From Candidatus Nomurabacteria bacterium (GTDB lineage: Bacteria > Patescibacteriota > Minisyncoccia > Phycocordibacterales > PALSA-1337), in assembly GCA_943354625.1 (NCBI GenBank), contig CALRCS010000044.1:1-6003 (forward strand): DNA of 6,003 nt, given 5' to 3'. How positions within the stretch are numbered: the first letter of the stretch is position 1; each line of letters starts with the position of its first letter. The notes under the pieces are model-generated. The model was not told the DNA's origin and did no database searches. It was given only the letters and a program-made list of their open reading frames with translations. Positions 1-5,359 of this stretch are shown here, in pieces. The position numbers and the translations under genes are program-made.

Positions 1-870
1 ACACATATCTGAAAGCAATCTAGGAAAAAACCTATTTCGTTTCTTTAAAGAAATAGAGATCGCTATTCCATGCATGGACTCTATATACATATCATTCCAT
101 AGCTTTTTATAGACAAGATTTCTAGAGGAATCCCGTGAAAAAATAATCAAATCAGGAAGTCCCTTTCCGGAAGATAAAAGCATCTCGCCAATACTACAAA
201 CCGAAGACAGTAGATACGTCTTTATGTAATTATTCAAAAATGGAATAGAAATAATAAATAAATGAAACCTGTATCTTATAGCTAAATTTCTTCTAATTAT
301 TATATTGAAAATTAAAATAGTTAAGAAAATAAAAAGAATTGACCATAACCCATATGATATTAGAAAGTAATATGAACCTTGAACAATGCGAGTAATCAAT
401 GGCAACTTTATATCCAAACTATTTAATAAAGGAATAATTTTGGGAAAAATATATAAAATTAAAAAAAGAGTCATGATTATGGTTGCTAGGACTATAAAAG
501 CTGGATAAACTAGTGAGCTAGTTATTTTCTTTTTCATCTCATTTTTCTTTTCCAAATGATCATACGCATACATAAGGGCTTCTGCTAGATGTCCACTATT
601 TTCTCCATTCTGAATAAGTGTAATCAAAAGACTATTAAATCTGATTTTCATATTTATAATACTTCTACCAAGAGATACTCCCTTTTCCATATCTTGAATT
701 ATGATTCTATATATTTCTTTTCTATTTTGTGAATTGTCCATATTTCTCATCATATTCAATGCTTCCACAATAGAAATGCCAGAGCTTAGAAGTAATGAGA
801 GTCTTTGTGCAAAAAATATTTGGTCAGATAATTTAAAAGACTTTGTATTTATTTTTTCGAAATTTTTCAT
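1..870 (-). CDS. pilC: Type IV pilus / type II secretion inner-membrane platform protein, PilC/GspF family (3' end beyond window)
   Basis: This is the polytopic inner-membrane platform on which the assembly ATPase acts to insert or retrieve pilins. I translated 290 codons from ATG 868-870; the frame stays open to base 1, so the C-terminus lies outside the window (family proteins are about 400 residues). The first T2SSF domain spans roughly residues 18-140: FAQRLSLLLSSGISIVEAL (20-38), then an MEKGVSLGRSI stretch (61-71), GENSGHLAEAL (89-99), a lysine-rich KKNEMKKKI (108-116), and SSLVYPAF (118-125) leading into the first membrane helix (about 120-142). A second hydrophobic helix lies at about 167-192. 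A second T2SSF domain then begins with SVCSIGEMLLSSGKGLPDLI. An in-frame TGA (877-879) lies three codons upstream and leaves ATG 870 as the only standard start there. No strong Shine-Dalgarno is visible. The gene starts 19 bp after the ATPase stop codon, so it is probably co-transcribed and translationally linked. The family call is secure; pilC rather than gspF is inferred. Confidence 0.93.
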   Translation of the reverse strand, partial: MKNFEKINTKSFKLSDQIFFAQRLSLLLSSGISIVEALNMMRNMDNSQNRKEIYRIIIQDMEKGVSLGRSIINMKIRFNSLLITLIQNGENSGHLAEALMYAYDHLEKKNEMKKKITSSLVYPAFIVLATIIMTLFLILYIFPKIIPLLNSLDIKLPLITRIVQGSYYFLISYGLWSILFIFLTILIFNIIIRRNLAIRYRFHLFIISIPFLNNYIKTYLLSSVCSIGEMLLSSGKGLPDLIIFSRDSSRNLVYKKLWNDMYIESMHGIAISISLKKRNRFFPRLLSDMC

Positions 871-889
871 AATAACTCATAATTATTAA

Positions 890-2020
890 TTATTCATGTA
901 GTATCCTAAATATTTCTTCTTCTGTTGTAATTCCCCTCTCTATTTTGTCGATTCCATCTTCATACATGGTCTTCATACCTTTACTTTTTATGTATCGTCC
1001 AATTTCGCCTAAAGATGTATGTGACATTATGTATTTTCTAAGTTCTTCATCCACAACTAGAGTCTCTGCAACAACAGTTCGACCTTTAAAACCAAGATCC
1101 CCACACGCTCCGCAACCAGCCCCTTTGCAAACCTCACAAAGCTTCCTCACGAGCCTTTGGGCAATGACAAGTGAGAGTGTCGATGCAACCATATATGGAT
1201 CAATACCCATATCTATAAGCCTTGGAATAGCTCCTAGAGCAGAATTTGTATGAAGTGTAGAAAGTAGGAGATGCCCTGTAAGAGAAATGTTTGTAGCGAT
1301 CTGGGCGGTCTCTGCATCTCGTATTTCACCTACCATAATAATATCTGGATCCTGCCTAACGATAGAACGCAAACCATTTGCAAAAGTGATGCCATGCTTC
1401 GAATGTATCTGTATCTGTCTGATTCCAGGAATTGCATACTCGATTGGATCCTCAAGTGTAATTATGGATTTTTTTTCTGTTGATAATAGCGAAATGAGAG
1501 TATAGAGAGTGGAAGTTTTTCCTGAACCTGTTGGACCAGTTATAAGAACCATTCCTTGGTGATGTGAAAGGCGCTCGACGATTCTTTCTACATCAAAATC
1601 AGAAAATCCAAGCTTTCCAAGAGTAGGAATGTCATTGTCATTTTTTAATAATCTCAAAACTGCATTTTCACCATAATGAGTGGGGATAATAGAAACTCTT
1701 ATATCACATTCACAAACTGTCTGTGAAAAATGAAATCTTCCATCCTGTGGTACGAAGTGTATATCGGTACGAAGTCCTGAAAGAACTTTAATGCGTGCTA
1801 TCAGCTCTTCATAAGAAGTATCTGATAAGGTATCTATATAAGTAAGCACACCATCAATACGAAAGCGCAAAGTGACACCTTTCTCCGTCGGATCTATATG
1901 AATATCAGAAGAATTTTTATGGTATCCATATATAATAAGTGAATCTACAAGTTCTACTATAGACTGAATATCATGCAACATGCGATCGTTATTTATAATT
2001 TCATATATTTTTTCTTTCAT
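890..2020 (-). CDS. pilB: Type IV pilus assembly ATPase, PilB/GspE (PulE) family, short form
   Basis: This is a cytoplasmic hexameric secretion ATPase that would power pilus extension through the PilC-like platform encoded just downstream. Numbering is for the 376-residue form. The N2 domain is at about 17-130 (SSDIHIDP at 37-44, RFRIDG at 52-57). The RecA-like domain carries Walker A GPTGSGKT (162-169), the Asp box TLEDPIE (188-194), Walker B DPDIIMVGEIRD (224-235) with the catalytic glutamate, and the His box TGHLLLSTLHTN (248-259). A tetracysteine zinc motif (C295, C298, C303, C306) separates PilB/GspE from the retraction ATPase PilT. All catalytic motifs are intact. The protein is much shorter than typical PilB (about 560 residues) because it begins directly at the N2 domain and lacks the N-terminal N1/MshEN region that binds partners or c-di-GMP. 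ATG 2020 is chosen; an in-frame TTG at 2026 is the only alternative before a stop codon at 2030-2032. I see no clear Shine-Dalgarno. The family call is very secure; pilus versus secretion role is inferred. Confidence 0.96.
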   Translation of the reverse strand: MKEKIYEIINNDRMLHDIQSIVELVDSLIIYGYHKNSSDIHIDPTEKGVTLRFRIDGVLTYIDTLSDTSYEELIARIKVLSGLRTDIHFVPQDGRFHFSQTVCECDIRVSIIPTHYGENAVLRLLKNDNDIPTLGKLGFSDFDVERIVERLSHHQGMVLITGPTGSGKTSTLYTLISLLSTEKKSIITLEDPIEYAIPGIRQIQIHSKHGITFANGLRSIVRQDPDIIMVGEIRDAETAQIATNISLTGHLLLSTLHTNSALGAIPRLIDMGIDPYMVASTLSLVIAQRLVRKLCEVCKGAGCGACGDLGFKGRTVVAETLVVDEELRKYIMSHTSLGEIGRYIKSKGMKTMYEDGIDKIERGITTEEEIFRILHE

Positions 2021-2059
2021 GCACAAAGATTAACAAAGCGAGATGAAATCCATATAAAG

Positions 2060-2102
2060 TTTTGATAAAATTTGGATAAAATCAGTGGGGGCATGTGGAT
2101 AA
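2060..2102 (-). promoter_or_regulatory. Cluster of DnaA-box-like 9-mers
   Basis: On the minus strand, 2102-2094 reads TTATCCACA, an exact match to the consensus DnaA box. Two degenerate copies follow in the same orientation: TTATCCAAA (2079-2071, one mismatch) and TTATCAAAA (2068-2060, two mismatches). They sit in the AT-rich leader upstream of the pilB-like gene. They could be a DnaA-responsive regulatory site or chance matches in AT-rich DNA. No dnaA, dnaN or other origin marker is in the window, so an origin is not claimed. Confidence 0.25.
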
Positions 2103-2113
2103 GTAAAAAAAAT

Positions 2114-2143
2114 ATTCTATACAAAGGCTGTGCATAGCGATAA
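2114..2143 (-). promoter_or_regulatory. Possible promoter for the pilB-pilC pair
   Basis: Read on the minus strand, TTATCG (2143-2138) and TAGAAT (2119-2114) are separated by 18 bp; they match the -35 and -10 consensus at 4 and 5 of 6 positions. Transcription would start near 2107, giving a leader of roughly 85 nt before ATG 2020. A second candidate nearer the gene, TTATCC...TTATAT with 16-bp spacing, overlaps the DnaA-like sites. The region is AT-rich, so this is a weak prediction. Confidence 0.3.
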
Positions 2144-2181
2144 TTGCTTTTCTATTTTTTATGTTGTATATTGTTGTCTGG

Positions 2182-2210
2182 TTGCTCTTTTCGTTTTTAA
2201 TGTTTAGAAT
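2182..2210 (+). promoter_or_regulatory. Probable promoter of the kinase-like gene
   Basis: TTGCTC (2182-2187) and TAGAAT (2205-2210) are spaced by 17 bp. The -10 element is one base from consensus; the -35 element keeps TTG only. A start near 2217 puts the leader at about 25 nt before ATG 2242. This supports the 2242 start over the ATG at 2161, because the promoter lies inside the hydrophobic extension that the earlier start would add. Confidence 0.45.
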
Positions 2211-2241
2211 AGCCCCAAAAACTAGTAGATATGACAAAATT

Positions 2242-2916
2242 ATGACATATACCCTAGCCACCGGCACTCGGGCATGCAGTAAGACAACACTACTAAGCCT
2301 ACTTCACCGCCTATTTCATAATGGCGCAGTGATTATGGCTGATACCAGCGACATCATCAATCTGCACATAAAAAGGAAAACTCCAATCGGTGTGCAACTT
2401 GAAGAATTTAATGAACAAAAAAAATCGGGGAAAATTCTTCCCTGCGATGAATTGGTTTTCGAAGCGATAAAACAGTGGGTGCATGCAAAAAGTGAGTTGC
2501 AAAATGTTTTGCACGTATTACTTGCCGGCAGCCCACGGAGCCCCAAACAATGCAAGTTGTGGAAAGAACACACTCCAAACCTAAGAGTCATAAACATCCA
2601 CGCTGAACCTCACGAGATAGAAGCAAGTGTAATCCATCGACAAAAAATTACTCAAGCTATCAGGCCGGACGAAAGTCCTGAATCTCTCAGAAACGCATGG
2701 CAAGACTACAAAAACCTTGTAGTTCCAGGTCTAAAGGTTTTTAATGGTCAAGCAAAGACGATCCTCCGGTCACAACCCATGAGGGTCAGACTGAAAGAGA
2801 CAATCGATCACATTGATGTACCAGAAAATGTACGTTACCGACTTCACCAGAGGTTGGATACACCTAACCATCCAGTCTCAATGGATGTCGACAAACTGGA
2901 CGGGGTTACGGTTTAA
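2242..2916 (+). CDS. Divergent adenylate kinase-like (nucleoside monophosphate kinase fold) P-loop protein
   Basis: The 224-residue product follows the adenylate kinase plan by eye: beta-strand plus P-loop (TGTRACSKTT, 7-16), the NMP-binding segment TSDIINLHIKRKTPIG (35-50), a SGKILPCDELV helix (62-72, compare the family's GxLVPDELV), AGSPRSPKQ (95-103, compare DGFPRTxxQ), and RPDESPESLRNAWQDY (141-156, compare the R-DD-ETVR-RL-Y region). By this alignment K14, T35, R99, Q103, R133, R141 and R150 match substrate-binding positions of E. coli Adk. The P-loop has lost its glycines (S13 replaces the Gly before Lys), the Asp of DGFPRT is A95, and the NMP-domain Arg is N40. The usual lid domain is absent. 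Residues 170-224 form a charged extension I do not recognise. Start 2242 is chosen because the extra 27 residues from 2161 are hydrophobic and overlap a likely promoter. GC content is visibly higher than in the flanking minus-strand genes. A catalytic role is uncertain: it could be an active NMP kinase or a nucleotide-binding relative. Confidence 0.75.
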   Translation: MTYTLATGTRACSKTTLLSLLHRLFHNGAVIMADTSDIINLHIKRKTPIGVQLEEFNEQKKSGKILPCDELVFEAIKQWVHAKSELQNVLHVLLAGSPRSPKQCKLWKEHTPNLRVINIHAEPHEIEASVIHRQKITQAIRPDESPESLRNAWQDYKNLVVPGLKVFNGQAKTILRSQPMRVRLKETIDHIDVPENVRYRLHQRLDTPNHPVSMDVDKLDGVTV

Positions 2917-2938
2917 TCCTCCCCTACCTATTAGTCTC

Positions 2939-2972
2939 AAAGCGACTGCCCTCAATGGACGGCCGCTTTTTT
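2939..2972 (+). terminator. Rho-independent terminator after the kinase-like gene
   Basis: AAAGCG (2939-2944) pairs with CGCTTT (2964-2969), and the stem continues imperfectly (CTG with CGG, CC with GG) around a TCAAT loop. A run of six T residues (2967-2972) follows. It lies 23 bp after the TAA stop at 2914-2916 and is oriented for the plus strand. It also sits just beyond the valS stop codon, where the opposite strand has only a short T run, so any termination of valS here would be weak. Confidence 0.75.
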
Positions 2973-2997
2973 CATTTCATTTTAATATTTGATACAC

Positions 2998-5145
2998 CTA
3001 AACAGGCCATTCCTCAATCATCAACATCTTTTTATTAGCAACAGGCATATCCTTCCAAATTTCTTCTGTTACATAAGGAATAAAAGGATGTAAAGCTTTC
3101 AAAACTGTAGTCAAACTATATAACAGAAACTGTTTTCTGGATTTTATTTCATCAATAGTTCCCTCTTTTAATACTTTTTTACTTTGTTCAAGAATTTCAT
3201 CTGCGAGACAGTGCCAAGCATAATGATATAGCTTTTCTCCAGCCATATATAAACGAAAATTTTCTATATCAGAAGTAATATCAATTAAAAGACTGTTTAA
3301 TTCTTTATTTAATTTAATATCTTCATCACTCCATTTTACAAAAGTTCTGTCTAGATTTTCTCCCTCAACGGAAGTTAGAACAAAACGTGTAATATTCCAA
3401 AGTTTATTTGCAAAATGTTTATAGCCTTTTATTTTATCTTCGGAGAGTGCCAATGAAGTACCTGGAGTATTCCCTATAATTAATCCCATTCTAAAAGCAT
3501 CTGTACCATATTTAGAAGTTAAATCTAAAGGATTGATTACATTACCTTTACTTTTACTCATCTTTTTACCTTTAGCATCTAGAACTAGACCGTGTAGATA
3601 AACAGTTTTAAAAGGTATTTTACCAGTTATATACAACCCAAGCATAATCATTCTAGATACCCAAAAGAAAATGATCTCTCCAGCGGTTTCCATAATATCT
3701 GTCGGATAAAAAGTTTTAAAATCATTACTATCTGGATAACCAAGAGAAGCAAAAGGCCATTGCCCAGAAGAAAACCAAGTATCAAATGTGTCAGTATCTT
3801 TCCTTAAACTTCCATTACATTTTTTACATTTTTCTTCTTTATTTTCCAAATCAACAATACCTGTTCCACACTTATCACATATTTTTGCTGGTATAGGAAT
3901 ACCCCAAACAATCTGTCGTGAAATATTCCAATCAATGATGTTATCTAGCCAGTGAGTCGTAATTTTTTCATATTGATCAGGAATATATATCACTTCCCCA
4001 GCTTTAATTTTCTCCAAAGCCTTCAGAGCAAGAGGCTTCATCTTCACAAACCATTGAGATTTTATTTGAGGTTCTATTGTTGTTCCACATTTATAACAAG
4101 TCTTTATATTATGTTTATAATTTTCATCTATTTTATCTACAAGTCCCTTTGTCTTCAATTTTTCTATAATAAGCGGACGTGCTTTATTTATACCCATACC
4201 CGCAAACTCTCCTGCAATTGGTAAAAGTTTTCCACGTTCGTCTATAACCTGTTCCTTCTCTAGTTTATGTCTTAGAGCTATTTCAAAATCCACAGGATCA
4301 TGCCAAGGAGTAATAGTCATCACACCAGTACCGAACTCCATATCTATTGCACTGTCTTTTATAATAGTCGCAGTTATCGGACCATTTATCCATTCAGTAT
4401 CAAATTTATCACCATGTTTATATTGAACATATCTCTTATCGTCTGGGTGCATAACAACATATTTATCTCCAAATTTTGTCTCCGGACGAGATGTACTTAT
4501 GATAAAAGGTCCATATTTTAAATAATAATAAGGTTCTATTTTTTCTTCATCCTTTATTTCCAAATCAGAAAAAGAGGTTTGATGCTTTGGACACCAACTA
4601 ATTATTTTCTTCCCACGATACAAAAGATCATCATCAGAAAGTTTTTTAAAAGTACTATAAACAGTCTTCACAATATCATCATCCAAAGTAAATTTTGTCC
4701 GACTCCAGTCACATGACGCTCCTATGCTTTTAATTTGAGTCTTTATATTTTCTGAATTCTCTAGAGTAAACTTCAAAATCTCTTCATAGAGTTTTTTTGG
4801 TTCCATTTCAAAACGTGATCGTCCTTCTTTTTCTAGTTTCTTTTCATATACCACTTGAGTTTCAAAACCGGCATGATCTAGTCCTGGAAGCCATAAAGTT
4901 TTAAACCCTTTCATTCTTTTATAACGAACTATTATGTCTTGAATTGTCATAACCAAACCATGACCAGCATGGAGAGATCCATTAGCATTTGTTGGTGGCA
5001 TAATTATAGTAAAAGGTTTACCATTTTTAGCCAATAGGTCTTTAGGTAAATTATCTGGATTAAAATATCCACTTTTAAGCCATTCTTCGTATATATTTTT
5101 CTCAACTTCTAGATGATTATATGGTTTTAAAAACTTTTCATTCAT
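2998..5145 (-). CDS. valS: Valyl-tRNA synthetase (EC 6.1.1.9), compact form
   Basis: A class I aminoacyl-tRNA synthetase that charges tRNA-Val with valine in the cytoplasm; 715 residues, complete. The Rossmann catalytic core has PPTNANGSLHAGHG (50-63, HIGH motif as HAGH) and LPGLDHAGFETQ (86-97). The CP1 editing domain, which hydrolyses mischarged Thr-tRNA-Val, shows TSRPETKFGD (218-227), HPDD (233-236) and TPWHDPVDFEIALRH (279-293). Cysteine pairs suggesting zinc binding are at C350/C353, C423/C426 and C440/C443. The core resumes with DWNISRQIVWGIPIP (405-419), DTWFSSGQWPFASLGYP (455-471) and KMSKSKGN (528-535). The anticodon-binding helical domain runs from about 577 to 700. The protein ends at EEWPV, so the C-terminal coiled-coil arm of typical ValRS (about 880-950 residues) is missing. 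Start ATG 5145 has no visible Shine-Dalgarno. The gene stands alone, convergent with the kinase-like gene and divergent from the repeat-protein gene. The ValRS identity is secure; IleRS and LeuRS fit less well in length and motifs. Confidence 0.97.
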   Translation of the reverse strand: MNEKFLKPYNHLEVEKNIYEEWLKSGYFNPDNLPKDLLAKNGKPFTIIMPPTNANGSLHAGHGLVMTIQDIIVRYKRMKGFKTLWLPGLDHAGFETQVVYEKKLEKEGRSRFEMEPKKLYEEILKFTLENSENIKTQIKSIGASCDWSRTKFTLDDDIVKTVYSTFKKLSDDDLLYRGKKIISWCPKHQTSFSDLEIKDEEKIEPYYYLKYGPFIISTSRPETKFGDKYVVMHPDDKRYVQYKHGDKFDTEWINGPITATIIKDSAIDMEFGTGVMTITPWHDPVDFEIALRHKLEKEQVIDERGKLLPIAGEFAGMGINKARPLIIEKLKTKGLVDKIDENYKHNIKTCYKCGTTIEPQIKSQWFVKMKPLALKALEKIKAGEVIYIPDQYEKITTHWLDNIIDWNISRQIVWGIPIPAKICDKCGTGIVDLENKEEKCKKCNGSLRKDTDTFDTWFSSGQWPFASLGYPDSNDFKTFYPTDIMETAGEIIFFWVSRMIMLGLYITGKIPFKTVYLHGLVLDAKGKKMSKSKGNVINPLDLTSKYGTDAFRMGLIIGNTPGTSLALSEDKIKGYKHFANKLWNITRFVLTSVEGENLDRTFVKWSDEDIKLNKELNSLLIDITSDIENFRLYMAGEKLYHYAWHCLADEILEQSKKVLKEGTIDEIKSRKQFLLYSLTTVLKALHPFIPYVTEEIWKDMPVANKKMLMIEEWPV

Positions 5146-5153
5146 ATTTATAA

Positions 5154-5162
5154 ATAATACCA
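5154..5162 (-). promoter_or_regulatory. Possible extended -10 promoter of valS
   Basis: On the minus strand, TGGTATTAT (5162-5154) is an extended -10 element: TG, one base, then TATTAT, one base from consensus. The -35 region (GAGGCA-like) is poor. Only eight bases separate it from ATG 5145, so the transcript would be nearly leaderless, which agrees with the absence of a Shine-Dalgarno sequence. The AT-rich setting makes this a tentative call. Confidence 0.33.
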
Positions 5163-5196
5163 GAAATCTAGTTTTTTTGCCTCATTTTCGTGTTTT

Positions 5197-5208
5197 TTTG
5201 GATAAAAT
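5197..5208 (-). promoter_or_regulatory. 12-mer shared with the pilB upstream region
   Basis: The minus-strand sequence ATTTTATCCAAA here is identical to that at 2082-2071. Both copies have their near edge 51-52 bp upstream of a minus-strand start codon (valS ATG 5145, pilB-like ATG 2020). It may be a common upstream promoter or regulator element. It also contains a one-mismatch DnaA box. No function is known to me. Confidence 0.25.
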
Positions 5209-5237
5209 TGGAGCTATTTTTCTTTATCGATTTTTAC

Positions 5238-5266
5238 TTGACTTTATATACAAAGCATGCTATTAT
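5238..5266 (+). promoter_or_regulatory. Strong sigma-70-type promoter of the repeat-protein gene
   Basis: TTGACT (5238-5243) and TATTAT (5261-5266) are each one base from the -35 and -10 consensus and are separated by exactly 17 bp. Transcription would begin around 5273, giving a leader of about 87 nt. This is the best promoter in the window and points to substantial expression of the downstream gene. Confidence 0.78.
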
Positions 5267-5283
5267 TATCACAGGAAGATCGC

Positions 5284-5325
5284 GCTTACCTCTTGTGCAT
5301 TGTGTGCACGAGGAAAAAGGTAAGC
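5284..5325 (+). promoter_or_regulatory. Structured 5' leader (nested hairpin) of the repeat-protein mRNA
   Basis: GCTTACC (5284-5290) pairs perfectly with GGTAAGC (5319-5325). Inside, TGTGCA (5294-5299) can pair with TGTGCA (5303-5308) through four Watson-Crick pairs and two central G-U wobbles around a TTG loop. TC (5291-5292) pairs with GA (5310-5311). The CC at 5289-5290 can instead pair with GG at 5312-5313, so two alternative folds compete. No T run follows, so it is not a terminator. It begins about 11 nt after the predicted transcription start and could stabilise the mRNA or be a protein- or ligand-binding leader; it matches no riboswitch class that I recognise. Confidence 0.5.
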
Positions 5326-5345
5326 TTTGACAATCAACAAACAAA

Positions 5346-5352
5346 GAAAAGG
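5346..5352 (+). promoter_or_regulatory. Shine-Dalgarno site deciding the 5360 start
   Basis: GAAAAGG lies 7 bases before ATG 5360, a suitable spacing for ribosome binding. It is the only convincing Shine-Dalgarno in the window; the minus-strand genes lack one. The site is outside the leader hairpin, so it should be accessible. Confidence 0.6.
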
Positions 5353-5359
5353 TACGGTT

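Noticed and set aside
701..889. Small plus-strand reading frame of about 62 codons
   Set aside because: It lies wholly opposite the start of the PilC-like gene and the gap before it, and has no promoter or ribosome site. The minus-strand frame carries clear family motifs.
945..1505. Several overlapping plus-strand reading frames
   Set aside because: They are antisense to conserved motor and zinc-motif regions of the PilB-like ATPase and resemble no known protein.
2060..2102. Replication origin
   Set aside because: One perfect and two degenerate DnaA boxes are too few, and no dnaA, dnaN or similar origin neighbour is visible.
2082..2267. Minus-strand frame of 61 codons in the divergent intergenic region
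   Set aside because: It covers the predicted promoters and the start of the kinase-like gene, has no Shine-Dalgarno, and its hydrophobic composition follows from AT-rich DNA.
2311..2597. Two minus-strand frames opposite the kinase-like gene
   Set aside because: The plus-strand frame aligns with the NMP-kinase plan, and these antisense frames show no motif.
3952..4521. Plus-strand frames inside valS
   Set aside because: They are antisense to the zinc-binding and editing regions of a well-supported valyl-tRNA synthetase.
5327..5332. Perfect TTGACA hexamer in the leader of the repeat-protein gene
   Set aside because: The bases 16-18 positions downstream (around 5350) do not form a -10 element, so it is probably not a second promoter.
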